From contig JANWZT010000001.1 in NCBI GenBank assembly GCA_025054515.1, positions 1 through 46,152 on the forward strand: a stretch of 46,152 nt of DNA, written 5' to 3'. This stretch comes from Candidatus Caldarchaeum sp. Lineage in GTDB: Archaea > Thermoproteota > Nitrososphaeria_A > Caldarchaeales > Caldarchaeaceae. A program made the position numbers and the translations under genes. Of the stretch, positions 15,223-22,634 are shown in pieces (position 1 is the first letter of the stretch; each line of letters starts with the position of its first letter). The notes under the pieces were generated by a model. That model did not search any database. It saw nothing but the letters and a program-made list of their open reading frames with translations, and was not told where the DNA came from.

Positions 15223-15602
15223 AGAACCTTTTCATCGTCATCCCACTCCTTCTTTCGGTCTTCTTCGGAGTCGTGCTTCTCGTAACAGATGCGGAGCTGT
15301 GGACGGTCGCTCCGTCGCACGCCTACGTATTGATTGGTTTTACGGTGGCTGACGCTGGGTTGGTTTGGCCGGCTTTGACGGGCTGGAGGCGGATGGCGGA
15401 TTTCGGAATCTTCTGGGGCTTCGGCAAATTCGCCCTCTACCTCGGGGACATCTTGACCGCGCCCGAATTCGGCCTATCCTACGCAGAATTCGCCGCATAC
15501 CTCTTCAGCCTATGGGGCTACAACGGGCTGCTGGCTTCGCAGGCCCTGATAGCTTTGGGAGCATTTTTCGCCAAGAGAGGTTACGGCGCTTCGAGGTCGT
15601 AG
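15219..15602 (+). CDS. Small membrane protein coupled to the cupredoxin
   Basis: This hydrophobic protein of 127 residues has about four predicted membrane helices (residues 4-23, 33-52, 62-78 and 96-118). I do not recognise a named family. Translational coupling to the cupredoxin gene through the ATGA overlap suggests that the two act together, for example as an anchor or a partner in electron transfer, but no heme- or copper-binding motif is evident. The 3' end overlaps the convergent trm5 gene by 22 bases. Confidence 0.7.
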   Translation: MKNLFIVIPLLLSVFFGVVLLVTDAELWTVAPSHAYVLIGFTVADAGLVWPALTGWRRMADFGIFWGFGKFALYLGDILTAPEFGLSYAEFAAYLFSLWGYNGLLASQALIALGAFFAKRGYGASRS

Positions 15603-16549
15603 ACCTTCAGCACTGCTTTCGGCGAAACTTCCTTCACAACTCGTTCACCCCTCACAACCAACGACGGAGACACGGCGCGGATTCTCCCAACCGTTTCCTC
15701 CCTTTCGCCACGGTTCTCCACAACATAGAGATGTATCACGGCCTGCGAAGATGTTTTTCCCAAAGCAAGGGGCAGGTAGTTGAGTGACTGATGTGGCAGG
15801 TTCATGATTATGCGTGTGAATTTCTCGTTGATCGACGGCACTATTTCGGCGGCGTCTCCGTTGAATGGTTGAACTCTGTTCGTTAGTTTATTGAGCTGGA
15901 TGTTTTCGACGAGGTATCGGTAGGCTTCGGGGTTTTTTTCGACGGCGTAGACGGTTGCGGATGGATTTTTTCGGGCGACTACTATGGTGAAGGGCCCGAC
16001 GCCGGCGAACATGTCGAGGACAACTTCATTCTCCTTCACCTGCGAGGCAATTCTAAGCCTCTCCGTCGAAAGCCGTGGGCTGAAAAACACCTTCCCGACA
16101 TCAAGCTTGAAGACACATCCCGACTCACGGTAAACAGTTTCCGTAGAAGGCCCACCATAAACAACCCTGTACGAGGCGACGCGTTCCTCTCCCGCGACTT
16201 CGCCAACCTTCTGCAAAACCGTCCGCACACGCCGATGTCTTTCCACGATGTTCCGCGCAAGCACATCAGCTCTATCAGCAGGCAAATCCATGTCGTTGAT
16301 TACCGCGATTTCACCGATGATGTCGAACGAAGCTTTGAGAACGGGCGATGTTCTGACACGGGCCCGTGGAAGATCTTTGAAAACAACTTGGAACCCGGCG
16401 GCGGGAACAGACTTCACCGGAACATAGACCACGTCGCCTTCGCGGACTATCCGGCGGCCGGTGTCCAGCAGGCCCAGCCGCAGGAGTTTGAGACGTGTTT
16501 CCTCCGCTTGTTTGGCTGGAATTTTTACGGCGGGCTCCGACTTGTTCAT
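15581..16549 (-). CDS. trm5: tRNA (guanine-N1-)-methyltransferase Trm5
   Basis: This 322-residue class I methyltransferase makes m1G37 in tRNA, which prevents frameshifting. An N-terminal D1-like region precedes the SAM domain, with VVLDMFAGVGPFTIVVA (SAM motif I), YAVEKNPEAYRYLVENI and IIMNLPHQSLNYLPLAL (the NLP motif). The length matches archaeal Trm5 with the N-terminal domain. ATG 16549 lies 27 bp from a TATTAAAAA box on the minus strand. It is divergent from the thi operon. A Trm5b or Trm5c subtype is not decidable here. Confidence 0.9.
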   Translation of the reverse strand: MNKSEPAVKIPAKQAEETRLKLLRLGLLDTGRRIVREGDVVYVPVKSVPAAGFQVVFKDLPRARVRTSPVLKASFDIIGEIAVINDMDLPADRADVLARNIVERHRRVRTVLQKVGEVAGEERVASYRVVYGGPSTETVYRESGCVFKLDVGKVFFSPRLSTERLRIASQVKENEVVLDMFAGVGPFTIVVARKNPSATVYAVEKNPEAYRYLVENIQLNKLTNRVQPFNGDAAEIVPSINEKFTRIIMNLPHQSLNYLPLALGKTSSQAVIHLYVVENRGEREETVGRIRAVSPSLVVRGERVVKEVSPKAVLKVYDLEAP

Positions 16550-16608
16550 CTACCGGAGGATTTTGTCGGGGTTTTTAATACGTAGCCCATAAGCGGCTTA
16601 TACAACAG

Positions 16609-16616
16609 CTTAATAT
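16609..16616 (+). promoter_or_regulatory. TATA box of the thi operon
   Basis: CTTAATAT is centred about 27 bp before TTG 16640, the usual spacing for a leaderless start in this window. No thiamine riboswitch-like sequence fits in the short gap to trm5. Confidence 0.5.
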
Positions 16617-16639
16617 CCGGCGGCTTCAACGCAAAGCAG

Positions 16640-17779
16640 TTGATTGCTGTTGTCGGCGGCGGGCTCATCGGGCTCAGCGTCGCATGGTATCTCAGGCAAC
16701 GCGGGTTCGACGTAGTCGTCTACGAAAAAAATTCCGCCGGCAGAGGAGCTTCATGGGCTTCCGCGGGCATGCTGGCTCCCAACCTCGAAGCCGAACCCGG
16801 CGAAGAAAACCTCGTCAAACTTCTCCTCGAATCTCTGAAAATGTGGCCGGCCTTCGCCCAATCGCTGGAAAAACAATCAGGCATCGACGTAGGCTACCGG
16901 ACTGAAGGAACTCTTTCCGTCGCGTTGAACCGCGACGACGTCCAACGGCTCCGTTTCCAACATCGTTTCATGAAGGAGCTGGGCCTCGACGTGGAATTCA
17001 TCGACGGCGAAACCGTTCTGGAGCAAGAACCGTTCATCAACAGAAACGTCCAAGCGGCTTTGCACAGCCGAAGCGACCATCAAGTCGACGCGCGGCAAGC
17101 GGTCGAAGCGGTCAAGAAAGTCTTCATGGATTCGGGAGGTGTTTTGAAGGAAAGATGCGGTGTGGCTAAAGTTGTCGTCGAGGACGGCATGGTCGTCGGA
17201 GTTTTTTCCTGCGAAGGGTTTAGGAGTTTTGAGAACGTTGTTCTGGCCGCTGGGCCGTGGTCTCGCCACGTCGACGGCCTGCCGGAGCAGGAACGTCCTC
17301 CAGTCAGGCCCGTGAAAGGGCAGATGATAGCTGTGCGGGACACGGGAACTACGCCGTTGGTTCAACACGTTGTCTGGGGGCCTCAGAGACCATGGGGCCC
17401 CTGTTACATCGTTCCAAAACGCGGCGGCAGAATTCTACTCGGAACGACAGTCGAGGAAAAAGGCTTCGACGTTTCCGTGACGGCCGGCGGGTTGATGAAC
17501 ATTTTGAGGGGATGCTGGGAGGTTCTTCCAGCGTTGTCGGAGCTTCCGGTGGAGGAGGTGTGGGCTGGTCTGAGGCCCGGCTCACCCGACGACGCACCCA
17601 TCATAGGGCCTTCGTCGACGAAAGGACTGTTCATCGCGACCGGACATTTCCGGAACGGCATACTGCTCGCGCCCTTCACAGCCAAGGCAGCCGCTGACTA
17701 CATGGAAACGGGAAAGCTCGACGACTTGGCCAAACCCTTTTCACCCCAACGCTTCAAACCAAGAGATGAGCCGGGATGA
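16640..17779 (+). CDS. thiO: Glycine oxidase ThiO (FAD-dependent)
   Basis: The 379-residue DAAO-fold enzyme oxidises glycine to the imine used by ThiG for thiazole synthesis. VVGGGLIGLSVAWYLRQRG is the FAD-binding dinucleotide fold at the N-terminus, VEEVWAGLRPGSPDDAPIIG and ATGHFRNGILLAPFTA are typical of ThiO C-termini. It starts the cluster thiO-thiS-thiG-thiE, overlapping thiS by four bases. Most archaea make the thiazole with Thi4-type enzymes instead, so this bacterial-style gene set points to lateral transfer. Confidence 0.93.
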   Translation: MIAVVGGGLIGLSVAWYLRQRGFDVVVYEKNSAGRGASWASAGMLAPNLEAEPGEENLVKLLLESLKMWPAFAQSLEKQSGIDVGYRTEGTLSVALNRDDVQRLRFQHRFMKELGLDVEFIDGETVLEQEPFINRNVQAALHSRSDHQVDARQAVEAVKKVFMDSGGVLKERCGVAKVVVEDGMVVGVFSCEGFRSFENVVLAAGPWSRHVDGLPEQERPPVRPVKGQMIAVRDTGTTPLVQHVVWGPQRPWGPCYIVPKRGGRILLGTTVEEKGFDVSVTAGGLMNILRGCWEVLPALSELPVEEVWAGLRPGSPDDAPIIGPSSTKGLFIATGHFRNGILLAPFTAKAAADYMETGKLDDLAKPFSPQRFKPRDEPG

Positions 17780-17979
17780 AATATATCATCAACGGCGTCG
17801 AAAAACCCTACATCCAGCAAAACATACACCAGCTCCTCCAGTCGCATGGCATAGACCCCGAGAAACAGGGCATAGCCGTGGCGGTCAACGGCGAAGTCAT
17901 AGCCCGAAGCATGTGGAGAAACTACGTCATAAAGCCGGGCGACCGCGTGGATATAGTGACAGCTGTCGCGGGTGGATGA
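17776..17979 (+). CDS. thiS: Sulfur carrier protein ThiS
   Basis: The 67-residue ubiquitin-like protein ends in AVAGG, the C-terminal Gly-Gly that becomes a thiocarboxylate and gives sulfur to ThiG. The MKYIINGVEKPY start and KPGDRVDIVTAVAGG end fit ThiS. It overlaps thiO and thiG at its two ends. The activating enzyme ThiF (or a MoeB-like E1) is not in the window and must be encoded elsewhere. Confidence 0.93.
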   Translation: MKYIINGVEKPYIQQNIHQLLQSHGIDPEKQGIAVAVNGEVIARSMWRNYVIKPGDRVDIVTAVAGG

Positions 17980-18754
17980 AATGGAGGACGACAGGTTGAC
18001 GATAGCGGGAAAGGTTTTCAGCTCTCGGCTGTTCGTCGGAACAGCACGCTACCCTAACATCAAAACCATGCTCGACGCACTCGAGGCAAGCGGAACAGAA
18101 GCCGTCACCGTGGCCATCCGCCGCATCAACATCAACCAACCCGGCGAAACCATCCTAAACGCCCTAACAGGCAAATACTTCATCATACCCAACACAGCCG
18201 GCTGCTACACAGCCAAAGAAGCAGTCCTCACAGCCAAGCTGGCCCGAGAAGCCCTCGGCACCGACTGGGTCAAACTCGAGGTGATAGGCGACGACGAAAC
18301 CCTTTACCCCGACACCGTGCAACTGCTTCAAGCGGCTAAACAACTCGTCGACGAAGGCTTCGTCGTCCTTCCATACTGCAACGACGACCCCGTCACATGC
18401 ATGGCTCTGGAAAGAATCGGATGCGAAGCCGTCATGCCTCTCGGCGCCCCGATCGGCTCCGGCATGGGGATTCTAAACCCTTACAACATCCGCATCATCA
18501 AGCAGAAAGCATCCGTCCCCGTGATAGTTGACGCAGGAGTCGGCACCGCATCCGACGTAGCCGTGGCCATGGAGCTGGGGGTGGACGGAGTTTTGGTGAA
18601 CACGGCGATCGCCCAAGCCAGAAATCCCGTGATGATGGCGCAGGCCATCAAACAAGCCGTCGAAGCTGGAAGGCTCGCCTACAAGGCCGGAAGAATACCA
18701 CGGCTTTACCACGCCCATCCATCTTCGCCGACGGAAGGAAAGGTCGATGTTTAA
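17972..18754 (+). CDS. thiG: Thiazole synthase ThiG
   Basis: This 260-residue TIM-barrel enzyme joins deoxyxylulose phosphate, dehydroglycine and ThiS-bound sulfur into the thiazole. Markers are SSRLFVGTARYPN, WVKLEVIGDDETLYPD (Schiff-base Lys), MPLGAPIGSGMGILNP and VPVIVDAGVGTASDVAVAMELG. Length is normal. It overlaps thiS (8 bases) and thiE (8 bases). Confidence 0.95.
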   Translation: MDEMEDDRLTIAGKVFSSRLFVGTARYPNIKTMLDALEASGTEAVTVAIRRININQPGETILNALTGKYFIIPNTAGCYTAKEAVLTAKLAREALGTDWVKLEVIGDDETLYPDTVQLLQAAKQLVDEGFVVLPYCNDDPVTCMALERIGCEAVMPLGAPIGSGMGILNPYNIRIIKQKASVPVIVDAGVGTASDVAVAMELGVDGVLVNTAIAQARNPVMMAQAIKQAVEAGRLAYKAGRIPRLYHAHPSSPTEGKVDV

Positions 18755-19382
18755 AATCCCACATCCGCCCGTGTTGCTCGTCGCCGACGTCGGTTTCTTC
18801 GGCGAAAACCTGCATACGGTCGTTGGAGAATGTTTGGCAGCGGGATGCCGCTGGGTGGTGGTCAGAGCCAAGAAAAGGCCTGTCGAAGAAGTGAAAACGG
18901 CTGTGAAAAAGGTTCTACATGAAGCAAACGAATACGAAGGCCTTGTCTTCGTCAACTCCTTCGCCGAAGTGGCCGCAGAGCTGGATGCTCACGGCGTTCA
19001 CCTACCGCAGGGGTACAGCGTCCAACAAGCGAAACAAGTCGTCGGAAAAAAGCCGGTCGGTGTTTCAGCCCATTCGCTGACCGAGGCGTTGGAAGCCGAA
19101 AAAGACGGCGCCGACTACGTAACGCTAAGCCCCGTCTTCCCCTCGATAAGCAAAGAAGGATATTCGAAGACGGTTGGGCTGGAGGGAATCAAGATTGTAT
19201 CGTCGAAGCTGCGTATCCCAGTTGTCGCGTTGGGTGGAATAAGGCCCGGCAACGCCGCATCATGCTTGCTCAACGGAGCCAAAGCCGTCGCTCTTTTGGG
19301 AGCCTTGTCAGAATCTGTCCCTCCATCAACCGTGATACGGCGAATCATCGACGAAATCCGTCAAAACAATCCACAAACATAG
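18747..19382 (+). CDS. thiE: Thiamine-phosphate synthase family protein (ThiE or TenI)
   Basis: The 211-residue TIM barrel follows the ThiE/TenI family: WVVVRAKKR, GVHLPQGYS, GVSAHSLTEA, YVTLSPVFPSISKEGY and VVALGGIRPGNA. ThiE couples thiazole phosphate with HMP pyrophosphate; TenI is the related thiazole tautomerase that often sits beside thiO-thiS-thiG. The HLPQ where ThiE usually has HxGQ, and SPVF rather than GPxF, leave room for the TenI role. It is the last gene of the operon. Confidence 0.8.
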   Translation: MFKIPHPPVLLVADVGFFGENLHTVVGECLAAGCRWVVVRAKKRPVEEVKTAVKKVLHEANEYEGLVFVNSFAEVAAELDAHGVHLPQGYSVQQAKQVVGKKPVGVSAHSLTEALEAEKDGADYVTLSPVFPSISKEGYSKTVGLEGIKIVSSKLRIPVVALGGIRPGNAASCLLNGAKAVALLGALSESVPPSTVIRRIIDEIRQNNPQT

Positions 19383-19490
19383 ACGTCTAATTCTCAGGCA
19401 TTTCATCACATCGGTCGGGGCCTGCCGGTAAACCCATATATCTCCGAAGTGGACAATAGTAGGTCTTTTGGGTAATACGATAACGGTTTT

Positions 19491-19634
19491 TTGAGAAAGG
19501 CCATCGAGGAAGTCAGCAGACGGGAAATTCTGAAGCTCAAAGGAATCGTCGAAGAGCTGAAGCCCGTTCTCGACCAAATCGACATGGATAATGTCGTGAG
19601 CACGGCGAGGCTTTACCGGGAAAGAAGACCGTAG
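19491..19634 (+). CDS. Small antitoxin-like ORF, possibly a remnant
   Basis: A 47-codon ORF (TTG 19491) encodes a charged helical peptide with EEVSRREILKLKGIVEELK and ending RLYRERRP. This resembles the C-terminal helix of archaeal VapB-type antitoxins. The usual DNA-binding N-terminus is missing, and an in-frame TAA (19473-19475) sits 15 bases before the start. No toxin gene follows, since the next gene is on the other strand. A TATA box (CATATATC, 19435-19442) precedes it. It may be a decayed antitoxin gene or an isolated small protein. Confidence 0.35.
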   Translation: MRKAIEEVSRREILKLKGIVEELKPVLDQIDMDNVVSTARLYRERRP

Positions 19635-19671
19635 AAACCGCTGACAAAAGCTCATCCAGATGTTGAAAACC

Positions 19672-20019
19672 TCAAACCAATTTGATTCTGAGGCCTTTGT
19701 TCACCGCTTCATGCACGACGATTTTCCTGTCCCTGTATTCCTTTATCTGGGATGGTGTGTATGGGAAGAGCTCCAAAGTGAAGGAGCCGTCCCACATACC
19801 GCTGAGCAGCATCAAGTTTTCGACGAAACTTCGTTTTCCAAACTCTTCGGAAACCACGACCATGTCGAGGTCGCTTTCACGCAGCGGAATGCCGTAAACC
19901 CTTGAGCCAAACAAATAAACCTCTTCAACGTTCAACTCCTTCTTCAGCCTTTTCAGAAACCGGGCCAGCTCCATCTTCCTCCTCTTCGAAAGCGCCACTT
20001 TCTCCAACTCCTTCATCAA
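19672..20019 (-). CDS. Minimal nucleotidyltransferase (MNT) of second HEPN/MNT pair
   Basis: This 115-residue protein has the motif VYLFGSRVYGIPLRESDLDM at about residues 34-53: GSR.YG followed by the DxD pair, as in minimal nucleotidyltransferases. An N-terminal Lys/Arg-rich helix precedes it. It lies six bases downstream of the HEPN gene on the same strand, so both form one operon read on the minus strand. It differs clearly from the MNT at 2.3 kb. Confidence 0.85.
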   Translation of the reverse strand: MMKELEKVALSKRRKMELARFLKRLKKELNVEEVYLFGSRVYGIPLRESDLDMVVVSEEFGKRSFVENLMLLSGMWDGSFTLELFPYTPSQIKEYRDRKIVVHEAVNKGLRIKLV

Positions 20020-20025
20020 GGAAGG

Positions 20026-20424
20026 TTACCTCCTTTTCCTCGCCCATTCCAAAACCTTTTCAGCAGCGGTCAGACATCGCGTGGCGATCTCCCTGCTGTA
20101 GATCTCGCTCGGAACCGCGTTGGCGGCGTTCGGATACCTCGCAACCATGTAGTGCGGGTTCAGCACCTTCAGCTCGTCCAAAACTTCTTCCGCTTCCAAC
20201 GTCTTACCCAGCCTAACGAGGTTTTGGCCTTTCGGTGGCAGACGCGATTTTAACGTGATGTAGAGAGCTTTCAAGGCCTTTTCAGCGGCTTGATGCGATA
20301 GAAAAGCCGCCACGCTGTATTCCTCCAAGTCAAAGTTCTTCTTCGCCTGCCTCAGGTTGTGCTGGGCTTCATGCCACCAATCCAAGGCTTCTTCTCTGAC
20401 ATCGCTCACGGGCAAACCTTCCAA
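20026..20424 (-). CDS. HEPN domain protein of second HEPN/MNT pair
   Basis: From TTG 20424 the protein has 132 residues with a standard HEPN layout: ALDWWHEAQHNLRQAKKNFD, YSVAAFLSHQAAEKALKALYI and NPHYMVARYPNAANAVPSE near the C-terminus. This HYMVARYP form is common in HEPN partners of minimal nucleotidyltransferases. The frame is open to 20484, but TTTTATA (20445-20451, minus strand) lies 24 bp before 20424, which favours the shorter leaderless form. GTG 20409 is a further possibility. Confidence 0.85.
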   Translation of the reverse strand: MEGLPVSDVREEALDWWHEAQHNLRQAKKNFDLEEYSVAAFLSHQAAEKALKALYITLKSRLPPKGQNLVRLGKTLEAEEVLDELKVLNPHYMVARYPNAANAVPSEIYSREIATRCLTAAEKVLEWARKRR

Positions 20425-20562
20425 CCAGAAAGCCGCGTCAACAATTTTATACATTAACCCGCTGCCAAAACAGCCCCCATGCAAAACCCATGAATGCAGT
20501 AGAAGCGGCTAAGCTCGGATGCAAAGCAAAAATACAGATTTGACGGAATATCTCTGTTCTTC

Positions 20563-22623
20563 ATGACTGGCGGCGGGAAAGACCCTGTTTGCGGCATGTT
20601 TGTTGATGATTCGCCTGATGCTTTAAGCGCTGTCGTCCGCGGACGGAGGTATCTTTTCTGCAGCGAGGCCTGCATGCATTCTTTCCTGATGCCGGAGATG
20701 GAGTTTCGAAGGCTGAAGCGTTTGACCGTGATGAGCTTTGTTTTCGGGCTGCCGATAATGGTTTTGATGATGGTTCCTGTTTTGCCGACGGGTTTTCCCG
20801 GTGAATACGTTTTCTTCGCGTTGGCGACTCCCGTCCAGTTTGTGGCTGGCTCGCAGTTCTACCGCGGCATGTTCCATGCTCTACGGGCTGGGGCCGCGAA
20901 CATGGACACCCTCATCGCGGTCGGAACATCGGCGGCATACGGCTACAGCGTCTTCGTAACCTTCTTCCCCCACGTCTTCCCGCACGGCACCTACTTCGAA
21001 GTATCGACTCTGATCATCGCCTTCATCCTGCTGGGCAAAGTATTGGAGCACCGCGTCAGGCTAAGAGCATCCGACACCGTCCGCAAGCTTCTCGAACTAC
21101 GGCCATCCATGGCACGCGTGATACGAGACGGCGTCGAAACCGAGATCCCCGTCGAACGCGTTGAGGTCGGCGACGTGGTGGTCGTGAGGCCCGGTGAAAA
21201 AATCCCTGTCGACGGTGTGGTTGTGGAAGGTTATGCGGCGGTTGACGAGAAGATGATAACTGGTGAAAGCATTCCCGTGGATAAGACGGTGGGCGACGGC
21301 GTCATCGGTGGGACAATCAACACCAACGGGTTCATCAAGGTGAGGGCGGAGAAGGTTGGAATGGATACGGTGTTGGCCCAGATTATTGACTTGGTTGAAA
21401 GGGCGCAGGCGGGCCGTGCTCCGGTCGAGAAGCTGGCGGACAAAGTTGCGTCGGTTTTTGTTCCCGTGGTGGTGGCTGTTGCTTTGGCGGCGTTGGTCGG
21501 CTGGACGGCTGTGGACGGCTCGGTGTTTCCACGCGGGTTCGTCGCCTTCGTCGCCGTGTTGATTATCGCATGCCCCTGTGCGCTGGGTCTCGCCACACCC
21601 GCGGCGTTGGTCGTTGGCGTTGGAAGGGGGGCGGAGAACGGGGTGTTGATTAAGGGAGGCGAATCCGTGCAAAAAGCCAGCGCCGTCGACACGGTTGTCT
21701 TCGACAAAACCGGGACGTTGACCATCGGCCAGCCGGCGGTTTCAGACGTCGTGGGCCTTCACGGTTTCGCAGAAAACGAGGTAATCCGGTTCACGGCCTC
21801 CGCCGAAAAAGGTTCCGAACACCCCGTCGCCAAAGCCATAATCAAACACGCTGTCGAAACAGGCGTCGAGATTTCGGAGCCGTCTCATTTTGTGTATCTG
21901 CCTGGCGCGGGTGTGAAGGCCGTGGTCGATGGCCGGCATGTGACGGTGGGTAAGCTCAAGCTGGTCGAGGACGATGGTGTTGATGTTTCGGCTTGTCTGC
22001 CGTTTGTGGAGAGGTTTTGGGATGAGGGGAAGACCGTGATGGTTGTGGCCGTAGACGGAGTTGTTGCGGGGGTTATCGCTGTCTCGGATGTGGTGAAGCC
22101 GTCTGCATCCGAAGCCGTGGCCCGTCTCAAGCAGATGGGCCTGCGTGTGATGATGCTGACGGGCGATAACGCGAAGACAGCCAAAGCGGTCGCGGCGAAA
22201 ATCGGCATAGACGAAGCCATCGCCGAGGTGTTGCCGCATCAAAAATCCGAAACCATCCAAGCCCTACGGAATGAAGGCCGTCGTGTCGCTATGGTCGGCG
22301 ACGGGGTCAACGACGCCCCTGCTTTGACGGCGGCGGACGTGGGCATCGCGGTGGGAAGCGGGACAGAAGTTGCGGTCGAGTCGGCGGACATCGTGTTGCT
22401 CAGCGAAGACCTCCGGAAGATTCCGACAGCTTTGTCGCTCGCCCGGAAAACCATGCAGAAAATCCGTCAAAACCTCTTCTGGGCCTTCGTCTACAACATC
22501 GTCCTGATACCCGTAGCCGCCACGGGCTTCCTCAACCCCGTCCTCGCCGCCGTCGCCATGGCCCTCAGCTCCGTCAGCGTCGTCACCAACTCCCTCAGCC
22601 TAAAAACAACGAAGCTCATGTAA
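20563..22623 (+). CDS. copA: Copper-transporting P1B-type ATPase with N-terminal YHS domain
   Basis: The 686-residue pump exports Cu+ (or Ag+) using ATP. The N-terminus is a YHS-type metal domain, DPVCGMFV with C10 and YLFCSEAC with C33 and C37, in place of the usual HMA domain. The transport motif is C337-P-C339, the phosphorylated Asp is D381 in DKTGTLT, the P1B-specific HP is in SEHPVAKAI, and GDGVNDAPAL contains D580. The last helices (YNIVLIPVAA and MALSSVSVVTNS) match CopA-type Cu+ sites. No CopZ or CopR-like regulator is adjacent. A homologous YHS-CopA combination is known in several prokaryotes. Confidence 0.95.
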   Translation: MTGGGKDPVCGMFVDDSPDALSAVVRGRRYLFCSEACMHSFLMPEMEFRRLKRLTVMSFVFGLPIMVLMMVPVLPTGFPGEYVFFALATPVQFVAGSQFYRGMFHALRAGAANMDTLIAVGTSAAYGYSVFVTFFPHVFPHGTYFEVSTLIIAFILLGKVLEHRVRLRASDTVRKLLELRPSMARVIRDGVETEIPVERVEVGDVVVVRPGEKIPVDGVVVEGYAAVDEKMITGESIPVDKTVGDGVIGGTINTNGFIKVRAEKVGMDTVLAQIIDLVERAQAGRAPVEKLADKVASVFVPVVVAVALAALVGWTAVDGSVFPRGFVAFVAVLIIACPCALGLATPAALVVGVGRGAENGVLIKGGESVQKASAVDTVVFDKTGTLTIGQPAVSDVVGLHGFAENEVIRFTASAEKGSEHPVAKAIIKHAVETGVEISEPSHFVYLPGAGVKAVVDGRHVTVGKLKLVEDDGVDVSACLPFVERFWDEGKTVMVVAVDGVVAGVIAVSDVVKPSASEAVARLKQMGLRVMMLTGDNAKTAKAVAAKIGIDEAIAEVLPHQKSETIQALRNEGRRVAMVGDGVNDAPALTAADVGIAVGSGTEVAVESADIVLLSEDLRKIPTALSLARKTMQKIRQNLFWAFVYNIVLIPVAATGFLNPVLAAVAMALSSVSVVTNSLSLKTTKLM

Positions 22624-22634
22624 AAAAGAGGTTG

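Noticed and set aside
16550..16639. TPP riboswitch before thiO
   Set aside because: The gap is too short and no conserved TPP-sensing core is visible; the start also looks leaderless.
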